Notes under the pieces: generated by a model
Seen by the model: only the letters and a program-made list of their open reading frames with translations
Databases searched by the model: none
What the model was told of the DNA's origin: nothing
Translations under genes and position numbers: made by a program
Source: Symsagittifera roscoffensis
Lineage: Eukaryota; Xenacoelomorpha; Acoela; Convolutidae
Length of the DNA: 64,000 bases
Direction of reading: 5' to 3'
Assembly: GCF_963678635.1 (NCBI RefSeq)
Contig: NC_087063.1
Span: 23,690,701-23,754,700, forward strand
Part shown: one piece after another, positions 41,225 through 53,152 of the stretch
Position numbering within the stretch: the stretch's first letter is position 1
How the letters are laid out: each line of letters opens with the position of its first letter

Positions 41225-44200
41225 AAAAATCTTGATAGGTGCACTCTCAGAGACTACTTTTTTTTTGAAAAAAGCCACGATGTACAAGCTCTCAAAAATT
41301 GCGTATTGAAAAAAGCCTAGATATAAACATTTTCAAAGTCTACATTTCAAAAAGAACAGCCATTATGTGAACAATATGATAAATTTGAGAAAAACTTGTT
41401 CAAAGAAGAAATATGATGGAACTCTCAGAGAATAATTTTTCATATAAAGAGTCAGGATGTCAACACTACATAGATTGTTTTTTCAAAATAAGAGCCATTC
41501 AGCTGACAGTTTCATGGATTCCATTTTACATATTTATAAAAAGCCAAGATAAAAACATTTGAAGAGATCAATTTTTCATTAAAAAAAACAAACAAGATAT
41601 TGAAACTCTTCTGATTTTCATTTCCAAAAGTATATATTATTGTTAGACACAATCATAGATTATTTTTTCCAAAGAAAATATGAAATTCTCATAGACATGA
41701 AATTCTCATAAAATATTTTTTTTGAAAAGAGCAGCAAATATTTGAATGTTGAAAAAAATAATACTTTTTTGAAAGAAGAAACAAGAAATGAGAACTCTCC
41801 TAGAACAATTTTTCAACAAAAAACCATAATGTGAATTTTTTCTGAAACAAACTGTTCGAAAGAAGAGCCCTGATTTGGGAACTCTTAAACACTTCTTTTT
41901 CAAAATAAGATCCATCATGTCTACACTGTCATAGAACGCTTTTAGAAAAGGAGAACAAAGATATAGTTACTCGCATGGACATTTTTTTGCAAAAGAACAG
42001 CCATGATGTGGACACGTTCAGAGATAAACTTTTCAAAAGGTTAATAGTGATGACGGACCTCTCATAGATAACTTACTTTTCAGACAGAATTGCCGTGATA
42101 TGAAAACTCTGATGATGTGAACTTGTTAATAGACTATTGTTTAAAAAGAAGAATCCTGATGGGGTGCTTCTAAAAAAACTTAAGTTTTTCAAAAAAAAAG
42201 AAATAATAGGACCGGTTTGAAAAAACGTCCAAAAGAACATCTTTCCAAAAGAACATCCAAAATGTGATCAATGTCATAATTTACTTTTTTCAAAAAAAAA
42301 CATGATGTGGGAACTCTCATAGAATACTTTTTATTATGACGAGCCAATAAATAAACATTCTCAAGGACTATTTTTAAAAACTACAAATAAAGAGTCGTTA
42401 CGCGGACACTTTCAGTAAAACCCATCAGTTTTTCATAAGAACCTTCTCAGAAATTACTTTTTCGAAAAATCATGCAAGATATTGAAAAGCATGCAATATA
42501 TGGAAAATCTTGTATATTAATTTTGCAAATGACCACGTATAGTGCAAAAACTACCATAAAAACCGTTTTCCAAAGGAGAACAAAGATATGAGTACTATCA
42601 TAGACTAGTTTTCGAAAAAAAACAGCCACGATTTGAACATTTTTCCAGACTACTTTTTTGAAAAAATAAACAAGATATACACACTCTCCTAAAATATCTT
42701 TTGAAAAGAAAAACCATGATGTGAACATGTTCCTAGACTACTTGTTCGAAAGAAGGACCCTGATGTGGTAATTCTTAAACACTTTTTTTCTTTTTTGTTT
42801 TCAAAAGAAGAGTCATCATATCTACCATATCACAGAATGCTTTTTGAAAAAGAAGAACCAAGATATAGCTACTCTGGTCGACTTGTGTTTCAAAAGACTA
42901 GTCATTAAATGGACATTTTCAGAGATAACCTGTTTAAAAAAAACAAAGATATGGTCACTTTTACCCACTGTTCCTTCCATGTGAAGAACCTTGATAGGGA
43001 CGCTCTCAAAGACTACTACTCCTACAGGAAAACCAAGAGCCTAAATGTCGACGGTTTGAAAGTCTACAATTCAAAAAGAACAGCCATATATAGTAAATTC
43101 TCCAAAGAAGGAAAAATATGATCTGGCAACTCTCATATGTTCATTTTCGAAAAGAAAAACCACGACTGGAACACGTTCATATACTACTTAAAAAAAATTC
43201 AAGATATTGACATTTTCCTTAAAAAAAATTGAAAATAAAAGCTATAATGAGGTCATGTTCTGAGAATATCTTTTGCAAAGAATAGCCCTGGCTTGGAAAG
43301 CCTTAAACTTTTCTTTTTTTCCAAAGACGAGCCATCACTTCAAAACTCTCTTGTTTTACTTTTGAAACGGAGAGCCAAGATATAACCACTCTTATATATT
43401 TTTTTCAAAGAGCAGCCATGACGTGGACATTTTCAGTGATAAACTTTTCGAATACAGAATAATGAAGAGGGAACTCTTATAGACTACTTACTTATCCAAC
43501 AGAAGAGCTATGGAAATTCTCGCAAAATGCTTGTTTGAAAGAACAGTTATGATGTGGAAACTTTTACAGACTACTCGTTTCAGAAGAAAAAAAAACCTGA
43601 TGGGGCGCTCTCAAGGACTACAATTTTTAAGGAAAAGCCACGATGTGGACACTCTCATAGACTACGTTTTCGAAAAAGAGCCTAGATGTGGACGATTTCA
43701 ACATCTACTTTTCGAAAACAATAGCCATGTTGTGAACAATATATAAGATTAACTTTTTCAGAGAAAAAACATGACTTGGGAACTCTCATTTTGTTTTGAA
43801 TAGCCAAGATGTGAACACTCTCATAGATTGCTTTTTCAAAAACAAAAAACATTTCGAAAGAACATTTCACAGTTTGATTTAAAAAACTCTGGTTTGCTAT
43901 TTTTATGAAAGAATAGCTATATTGAGCACATTATCATGGAATTAATTTTCCAAACACGAACAAGGGTGTGGGAACTCTCACAGGCTGGTTTTCGAAAAGA
44001 ACAGCCACGATTTGAACACTTAAATTGACTACTTTTTTATGAAAAAAATCCAAATAGGGACATTCTTCAAGAATTTTTTTTTGATAGAAAAACAAAGATA
44101 GGGAATCTCTCCTAGAATAGTTCTAGGACTACTTTTTGAAAAGAAGAGCCCTGTTGTGAGAGTTCTGAAACACTATTTTTTTCAAAAAGGAGAGTCCTAA

Positions 44201-47200
44201 TGTCTACACTATCATAGAAAGCTTTTGAAAAAGAAGAGCCAAGAGATAGCTACTCTCATGAACTTTATTCAAAAGAACAGCCAAGATGTGGAAGTTTTCG
44301 GAGATAACTTTTTCAAAAAAGCTACAATGATGAAGTAATTCTGACAGACTACTTACTTTTCTGAACAGAAGAGCCTTGATATGGAAATTGTCGAAAAACA
44401 GCCATTGATAAGGACCCTTTCATACACTATTCGTTTCAAAAGAAGGACCCTGATGAAGTTGCCCTCAAACACTATTTTTTAGAAGAAAAGTCACAATTTG
44501 AACACTCTCATAGGTTTCGTTTTTGAAAAAAATCTAAACTTGGACGGTTTCAAACTGTATGTTGTGAGTAATATCATAGACTCCTTTTTCGAACGAAGAG
44601 CCATTAAGCGGGCACTTTCATAAAAATAATTTCTCATTTCCATAAAACCCATAATATGTACGTTCTCAAAAATCACTTCCACTTCCTCACACTAAAATCA
44701 TAGAAGATTTTACAAAACAAATAGCAAACAGACAATACATTTTTCGAAAGAAGAGACCTGATGTAGAAACTCTTAAACAATTCTTTTTCAAAAGGAGAGC
44801 CATCATGTCAATTATCTCATAAACTGCTTTTCGAAAAAACCAAAACACAGCCACTTTCTTGGACTTTTTTCAACAGAACAGCCATGACGTGGAAGTTTTC
44901 AGAAATTACTTTTACAAAGGAAGAACAATGATCAGGAAACTTTCATAGACTACTTAATTTTCCAATAGAAGAGCCATGATATGAACATTCTCATAGACTA
45001 CTTTTTCAGAGGACATGCAATGACGTGGACACTTCTATGGACTACCTTTCTATTATGTCAGCAATCTGATAGACCGCTTTTCTGGCTAAATATGGTCACT
45101 CTCGTAGATTTAGATTTCAAAAGAGCAACAAGTTGCGGAAACTCTCAAAGATTAAATTTTCAGAAAAAAAACAGAACATTGAAACTTTTCTAGACAGCTT
45201 TTTCAAAAGAAGAACCCTGATGCAAAAAATTTCATGGACAACAATTTCGAACGAAAGGCCATGAAATGGACATTTTTGTTGATTACTTTTTTCAAAGAAA
45301 AACTAAAATAACTCTCATTTTACCTAAAAAGGGGCCATAATATGAACACTGTCATAGATTGTCTAAAAAATTGGTTTTATATGACGAGGGGATTTATACG
45401 GACTACTTTTCCAATAGAAGAAGCCTAATCTGAAAATTCTGACAGACTCCTTTTTCGAACGACAGGGCTAAAAATGACCACTCTCATTGATTTATTTGTA
45501 AAAAATCCAAACCATGATAAAATTAAGGTCACAAATTTCTTTTTAAAAACGGAACCGGATAGTATCATAAACATAGACTTTTTTCATGAAAAAAGCCATG
45601 ACCTGACAGTTAGAAGACTACTCCTCCAATAATTTGAAACTTGAGGAAGACTCTCATGTACCACTTTTCTGGAAAAAGAGCCACGTTGTGGCTGTTTTTG
45701 TAGAACGCTTTTGCAACTGAACGAAGATCCATGATGTGAGAACACTCATAGAATACTTTTCCAAAAAAAAGATCCATGACGTAAACTATCTCATACAATT
45801 TTTTTCGAATGAAAAGCAAAGATTTCCTAGACAATTTTTTCACTAAAAAACATCCCTGTTGTGGACACTTTCGAAGGCTCCTTTTGAAAAAAGAACCGTG
45901 GTAAGAGCATTTCCATAGACTAATTTTCAAAAAAAGGAACATTTGGGAAATTGCATAGACTAACTTTTCAATAAAAAGAAAAATCAGAACTCTCATAGAA
46001 AAATTTTCAAAACAAAAACCATGAACTGAACACTCTCACAGACTAGTTTTTTAGAAGCAGAGCTAAGAATGGATACTCTCGTAGACTCTTCTTTATAAAA
46101 GATAAGCAATGACTTCGAAATCAAAAGAACGCCCACATTGCTCACTCATTTCTCGACTAACTTTTTCATATAAAAACCATGATATGGGATTTCTCATAGA
46201 CAATTTGCTTAAAAAAACCATAACTTTTTTTTACAAAAAAGGTCAAGATGTGATTTCTCACAAGCTAGTTTTCCATAAGAAGAGTCATGATGTGAATGGT
46301 TTTTTAAAACAAGATATGTACCTTCTTCCAGATTCTTTTTTTTTAAACAGTCACGATGTAGACAATTTAAAACAATTTTTTCTTAAAAAATGACTGTGAT
46401 AGAAGCAAACTCATTGGCTAATTCTTAAGAACAAATTGACAATATAAAAATTTTCTGAACAATTTCCTAAAAAGAAGATCTATGTTGTGAAAACTCTCAT
46501 AGATAGACTACTTTTCCAAAATAACAGAATGGTTTGAACATTCTCAAAAAACAATTTTTGAAGGAAAAGCCGAGACGTGGACACATTCGCTGACCATATT
46601 TTTGAAAAGAACAACCCCGATTAGGACATTTTCATAGACCCCCTCCTTGAAAGAAGAACCTTGATATGGCGCAATTGAACAGACTACTTCCTCAAAAGAA
46701 GACCTGCGAAAATTTTGATAGACTACTTTTTCCTAGAAACTCTCATTCATAATTTCTTTGAAAGAAAAACAATGATTTGGAAGTTTCAAAGAAAATTTTT
46801 TCTGAATAAGAACCTTAATAAGACCATTCATAGACCACCTTTCCAAAAGAACGATCGCGTTGTGGACATTTTTGTGGACTAATTTTTCCAAAGAAAAGCC
46901 ATGATGTGTGATGGAAACTCTTATAAACTATTTTTCGAAAAGAAGAGCCAGGATAAAAACACTCTCATAGATTTTTTCTTATTTAGAAAAAAAGAACCAG
47001 GATGTGGACATAGTCCAAGAAAATTGTTCAAACAAAGCAGCCATGATGTGGAAATTTTCAAAAACTCTTTTTTTTTGGAAAGAAGAACCGTGATAGGGGC
47101 TATTTTCTATGCTAGTTATTTCAAAAATGTCACAATTGGAACAATCTCATCGATTACTTATTAAAAATATTCAAGATATGGCCACCTATGTGGATTTTTT

Positions 47201-49820
47201 TTCAGAAGAGGAACCTTGGTTTTGAATCTCTACATAATTACTGTTTCATGGGAGCGGCCAACATATGGACACCTTCGCACAATACTTTCGAATACGCGGA
47301 TGCTCTCATAAATCCATGATGCCGATACTCTCATAAATCCATGATGTGGATACTCTCATAAATTAGTTAATGAAATAAGAGTCAAGATTTGATCTCTTTC
47401 CTAGACAGTTTTTAAACAAGAGCCTAGATATGGATACTATCTGCTCTCATAATCTACCATGCAAAAGAAGAGCAATCATATGAACACTCTCCGTGACCAC
47501 TTTTTTAAAAAAGAAGAGCCATGATGTGGAAACTTTCAAAGACTGTTTTTTCAAAAAAATCCTTGATATGGGACTATTTCATATATTAATTCCTCAAAAC
47601 AAGAGCCACGGTGTGAAAATTTTTATAGGCCACCATTTCAAACAAAAAACCAGAATGTGGTAATTCTCATTTACTTTTTTCAGATTGGAGCCATGTTGTG
47701 AATTTTCTCTAAACTGCTTCACCGAAAGAAGAGCCGAGATATGGACGCTTTCGAAGTCTACACTTTTAAATGAGGAGCCAAGGTAGGGTTGAAGAAAAAC
47801 AGCCTTGAAATAAACAATTTCGCAGAATTATGATTCTAAAGAAGAGCCGTATCGTTTTCAGAGACTGTTTATTCAAAAAGAGAGCCACAATGGCAAAGCT
47901 TAAGCTAAAGAGGGCCTCAATGAGTAGCCATGGTGTAAAAATTTTTATAAACTATCTTTTAAAAAGAAGAACTATGTTGTGGTAACCCTCATAAACTAAC
48001 TTTGGTCAAAAACAGAATGGTATGAACACTCTCATAGAGTACTTTTTCGAAAGAAGAGCCGATACATGGACACTCTCTGAACAACTAGTTTTTTGAAAAG
48101 AACAACCATGATCTTCACTTTTTCAAAGACTCCTTCTTCGGAAAAAAGAACCTTGATATTGAAAGAAGAGCCTTGATATGGGCATTTCGAATCTTTATTT
48201 TTTGAAAAAAGAACCGTGATTAAAGCTTTTTCATAAAAAAAATTTTCGAAAAAAAACAACCACAAAAGAAACAATCTAACAGACTAGTTTCGAAAAAATG
48301 TGCCCAAGATATGGTCATTCTCGTGAACTTATCTTAGAGAAGAAGAACCTTGTTATGAAATCTTAAATAAACTACCTTTTCATAGGAAGGGCCTAGATAT
48401 GGACATTTTCATCATTTTTTTAAATAGAAAAGCCATGATGTAGATGCCGCCATAGATTAATATATGAGCAAATAGCTAAAATTTTGACACTCAGGTACAG
48501 TTTTTTAAGAAAAGCCGAAATATGGACAAACTCTACAATCTACACTCATAGCTTACTATATCAAGAGAACAGCCATGGTCGGGACACTTTAATTGACTGT
48601 TCTTTCCGAAAATAAACCATGTTGTGGGAACTGTCAATGATTAATTGTTCATAGAGAGAGCCATGATGTGAGTACTCTCAGGCATAAAGTGCTTTTTTGA
48701 ATGTAGAGCCCAGAAAAAAAAGACTTTGTTTTAAAAAAAAACAAGATTTAAGATTTTTTAGAGCAAAAACTTTGATAAAATTACTCTCATGGAATGCTTT
48801 TTCAAACAATTTTTCCCGATGTAGACTAAATTTTCTAAAGAAGAAATGTAGTGTGGTATCTTTCCAAAAGTTTTATCGAAAAGAAAATCCATGATAAGAA
48901 CATTCTCAAAAGCTCTTTTTTTTGAAAGAGCCAAGATATGAGCTTTCTCCCAGAACAAATTTTGACTAATTATTCAAAAAAAATAGCAACAATGTAAACA
49001 ATCTCACATAACATTTTTCGAAAATATATGTATCTAAGGGCCATATTATGGACATATTTTTATCCTAGTTTTTGAATACAAAAAACTTGACTTGAATACT
49101 CTAAAAGAAAAGATTATAAAATAAGATGCAAGATTTGGAAACTCTAGTAGACAATTTTGTTTAAAAAACAGCCCAGCTAAGGCTAATCTCTACTCACCAT
49201 GTTGTAAAAATTTTTATAGACTACCCTTTCGAAAGGAGAACCATGAGGTGGGAACTCTCAACAAACAATTTTCCAAACGAACAGCCATGATGTTTACTCT
49301 TTTGAAGACTCCTTCATCAAAAATACAATTCTGATAAAGGGTACTTTTATAGACTATTTCATGGCAAGAAAATTGACAATGGGGACACTTTCTTAGACAA
49401 ATTTTCAAAAAAAACATGATGTCTGAGCTCTCGTATATTATTTTTTCAAACAAAAAGCCATGAAATGGAAACTCTATTTGAAATGTTTGAATTGAGTCAA
49501 GTTATGGACACTTTATTAGAGTATTTTCAAGAAAGAGCCTAATTATGGTTACTTTCTACTCTCATAGACTACTATTTCAAAAGATGAGCCATGATATTAA
49601 CGTTTTCATAAACTACCTTTAAAAGAAACCACATTGTAGAATACCTTTGTAAAAGAAAAACCAATTTCTCGAAAAAATGTTCAAAAACAAGACAAGTTCA
49701 AAAGCAAAACCTTGATATGGAAACACCAATAGACTACTTTTTCATAAGGGCCCAGATATGGAAGCTCTCCTTCAATACTTTTTGAATACAAAAGCCTTTT
49801 TGGATACATGCTGTGGGAGT
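41225..49820. repeat. Degenerate 45-bp tandem array with higher-order units
   Basis: About 8.6 kb is built from diverged copies of a monomer like AGAAGAGCCATGATGTGG-ACACTCTCATAGACTAC-TTTTTCGAAA, with anchor spacings of 38-56 bp averaging 45. That gives roughly 190 units. In the left half, distinguishable variants recur in the same order. The CCTGATGTGG..TTCTTAAACA variant is at about 41868, 42758, 43286, 44149 and 44757. The CCTGATGGGG.GCTCTCAA variant is at about 41231, 42155, 42990, 43596 and 44449. Spacings are about 835-925 or 530-610 bp. Each monomer has a TTCGAA palindromic core. The consensus is open in 15-codon frames on both strands (FFEKKSHDVDTLIDY on plus, VYESVHIMALLFEK on minus), but real copies carry many stops and indels. 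Confidence 0.9.
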
Positions 49821-51936
49821 TTTAAAGCGGTCTTTTCTCCCGGTTCTGCCTTACAATCCCTACCCTGGCTTGACCATCCTGGCAAAAAGAAAAAAGAAAA
49901 AAGTGGAAAACAATTCAAATTTTTGCTGTAACCAAATGTAAAACACAATTTAGCAATTGGAACGTTCTTGTTTTGAATATTTATGTTCAACATTTTGGAA
50001 AATTCAGGCTCTTACTCATAAATAAATACAATATATTATAAAACGTTACAACCCATTATAATTTAGATTTTTGTAGAGACAGATCATGAAAATCTATGAT
50101 AATTAATAACTATCTAGGGAACCTCATTGCGGGAAGGATTCAATTTACCTATTTAAAAAAATAAAACATATTGCTCGATAATTATCTCAAATTGAATTAT
50201 GGCTAAAGTTGTCTCAAATTCAAGTTCCGATAGAAACAAATGTGCTAAATTTAAAAAAGAAGTTTGACATTTATTACTAACCCCAATCGAGAAGGTTCTA
50301 GAACCCTTCGCAAATAAGGATACTCTAATTTCAATTAGTTTTATTCAGTTTTCCTTGCACATCCTCTCCAGACGATGAATTTAGCTGTGATATTTAAGAA
50401 ACTCGTGTTCGCGAGATGTTCTTGTTTCAATTAGGGCTTTCTCTTGTTTTGTCTTTTTTTTTCACCTTCAAAGAAATGATAAGCCTCTTGAAATGAAGCG
50501 GTTCAAAACAGCAAGAAGCCATTATAGATTCTCTGCTGTGTTTTTCAGGTTGAATAAATATCGAAACAACAGAAACCTAATGGCATTTTGCTTTTAAATA
50601 CATTCCATTTTCAGTTCAATTATGTCTTTGAAAATCTCTTAAGTACTTTAGAAAACAAAGATAAGAAAAAATACGACGGACTATCGCAATATTCAGCCAA
50701 GTTTTTTCCAGAACCTTCAAAATTGAATCAGTTGGCCTTCCCGACGATGTCTTATTAAAATGGTTCTTTGTGTTACTTGGCAACGAAGAAAAAAACTATT
50801 TAGAAAGACATGTTTGGGTTTGGAGGGGGGATTGCTGTGAAAGGATAATGATTGAAAAAGAGTAGCTATCGGTCCATTTTCGGCAGGTATACCAATCAGC
50901 AGTTGGAGCATGCCACTTTCCTCTAGCAGTTTAATTGCCCTTTCTTTACAAAGAAAAAAAAAACAAATAAACAAACAACAAAAAACGCAAACGAAAAATC
51001 TTTCCAAAGCATCACAGCTCATATTGGATTTCCGTTATTTTTTTTACCCCAATTTATTATTTGATTCCCATTGCGTTCGCCAGAAAACGTTTTGAATTGG
51101 ACTTAGCATTTGAATCGGAAAACTTGCTTCAAAAACAAACACAAAATAATAAAGGGTCGTTTTGTCGCCTCAATTATAACTTGGTGGTAACTCGGCCATG
51201 TTTTAAAATCTCTTCTGATTTCCTGTGGGTTTCAGGAAATATTTTGTCAATTGAATGCATTAAAAGACTTCACCGAAAAAATTGCTTTTTGTTTATTCCT
51301 ATGAGGAAAAGTGGAATGTATATGCTTTCACTCAATGCGAAACCTGCATAGTAAAACGACTTCTATGGCATAAAAAAAAACGGAATGCATAAAAAAATTG
51401 ACGAAACGGCCGCGCATAGCAATTGGCCGCCACTGAGTAGCCCGTATATATTATTTGTTGAATTGAGCGGAAAATGAGAAATAAACATACTCGTTTGATA
51501 TAAATCAACAAAACTGCCCTTTTTGGTTAAACAGGGACGAAAAAAGGAAATTATACAAAAACCTTACCATGGAAAAATTTTCTTCGTTTTTGTTGTCCCA
51601 TTAATTAGTGCCCGCATTAGTTCATTATAACGTATTTGGGTCAATTTATAACTCAATCTGTACAAAATGGTATATCCTGGCTTAGTTTCCTCCAGAGCTA
51701 GATAAAAGAAAGTATACCCCAATAAAAGTCCCAATTGGACCCTGTTTTATCATCGACAATTCCTGTAGATTACAAGAGAATTTTATTCCGAAATTATTTA
51801 TCTAAAACTACATTTCCTTGAGCAGAAAAAATTATACGATCACATCCACAAAACCATAAAACTTGCATTGTATTTCCTTAGAAGTTGTTATATAATCATA
51901 GATGGTGCCAATTAGCGTTTTAACTCACACAGAAAA
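49821..51936. other. Upstream flank of the CUB gene
   Basis: An AT-rich stretch. Two small minus-strand blocks look exon-like but unproven: about 49800-49885 (acceptor TTTTTGCCAG followed by DGQARVGIV) and about 50810-50960 (LLEESGMLQLLIGIPAENG). No promoter motif is certain, although TTATATAA lies about 45 bp before the CUB-gene ATG. Confidence 0.4.
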
Positions 51937-53152
51937 ATGTTTGGCGATAATTTTGGCAAAAGTTTAGCGCCAAAAGTTACCGAACTTTTAATAGTCTTCA
52001 TGTCGATTTCAGTGTTTCAAATGTCAAGTCACCTCCCAGGTGTTCTTTGCGATTCTTCTTTTAATTGCAGTTCCTCGACTGTTTACGACCCTACAAGTCA
52101 GACTAAAAATGCAGACGGTCAAAATTACGATCAAAATTACATTTTCTACTTAAATAGTCAAAACTTTCCTTCTCACTACTTTCCGATGACAAATTGCATG
52201 TACACCATAAATGTTCCTGAAAACTTCAAAGTAGTTATTGAGTTCTTACATTTCGATGTCGAGGAACCAACTAAACTCGGAGTTTGTGAATTCGACAAGC
52301 TCTCTTTAATCCTCAGCTCGGACCAAGTTTTCGAATTTTGTGGCAACCAGAGTTCCAGTTTGGAAAACTTCGTTTTCATATTAACTGATTCTGAAATAGC
52401 GCTGAAGTTCCAAAGTGATGCTAGTGAACAATTCTCTGGATTTAACATCCGAGTTTCCTATTACCCAATCCATAAAAATGTCAAGTTTGTTTTTGACAGA
52501 AAGACTGAAGCTAACGGGACTTTGCAAAGTCCGAACGCATTAGCGGGCCAACCATTTCTGCCGGAAAATATTGAATGGACAGCCGACTTGACAGTTCCAG
52601 AATCCAAATGCATTTACATGCATTTCAGCCCCCTAGCGACAATTTTGAATTCAAACATTTCGTTAAATTCAAGCTACAACATGTCCACCGGCGAAGCATG
52701 TTCAGTTAGGTACTCGTACACCACAGAAGTGGGATCAAAAATTTCGAACGAAGTGTGCTTTGAAAGTCTGGACATGATTACCATAGATATTCCACATCAG
52801 TCAGTTCATTTGTATTTCAGTACCCTTGTTAGCGCCAACGAATCGTGGGAAAGTAACCAAATTAACTTGCCTTCCTTTTTGGCTCATTACACCATTCATC
52901 AAAATGCGGCTTGTTTGAGCGAACAGTCCGAGAAGTTCTCGTTGAATATTGTCGGACTGTGGTTTATTGTGAGCATATCTTCGATTGTGGTCATCATCGT
53001 CTTTTCAATCCAGGGTTTCGTGAAGCACTGTGTCGAAAGCCGACAGTGTTGCTACAAATACAGGAACCGATTGACGGCGTCCCGTCGCAACAGCGCCTCA
53101 GTGGCCGGGACTCCCAAGTTCACCCGGCAGAAAAGAAGCGTCAACCACAGAG
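51937..53152 (+). CDS. CUB-domain single-pass membrane protein (long 5' exon)
   Basis: An uninterrupted frame of 405 codons to a splice donor (AG|GTATAA at 53153); without splicing it would end at codon 419. Residues 14-30 are a hydrophobic signal segment (TELLIVFMSISVFQM). Residues about 44-176 form a CUB domain: FPSHYFPMTNCMYTI, IEFLHFDVE, C117 and C135 spaced as the third and fourth CUB cysteines, FEFCG and ALKFQSDAS..FSGF. A second CUB-like stretch (GTLQSPN ... C205) follows with many N-glycosylation sites. Residues about 336-360 are a transmembrane helix, then a Cys/Arg-rich cytoplasmic start with RRNSAS. It is probably a cell-surface receptor or adhesion protein; no specific orthologue is recognised. 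The frame stays open with normal codon use, unlike the surrounding repeats. Confidence 0.82.

Noticed and set aside
45610-45996. Minus-strand 128-aa open frame inside the 45-bp array as a real gene
   Set aside because: It is a chance open stretch of the repeat's 15-codon frame; neighbouring monomers carry stops and indels, and there is no start context or splice support.
41225-49820. CRISPR array
   Set aside because: The repeats are contiguous and degenerate with no unique spacers of uniform length, and the genome is eukaryotic.
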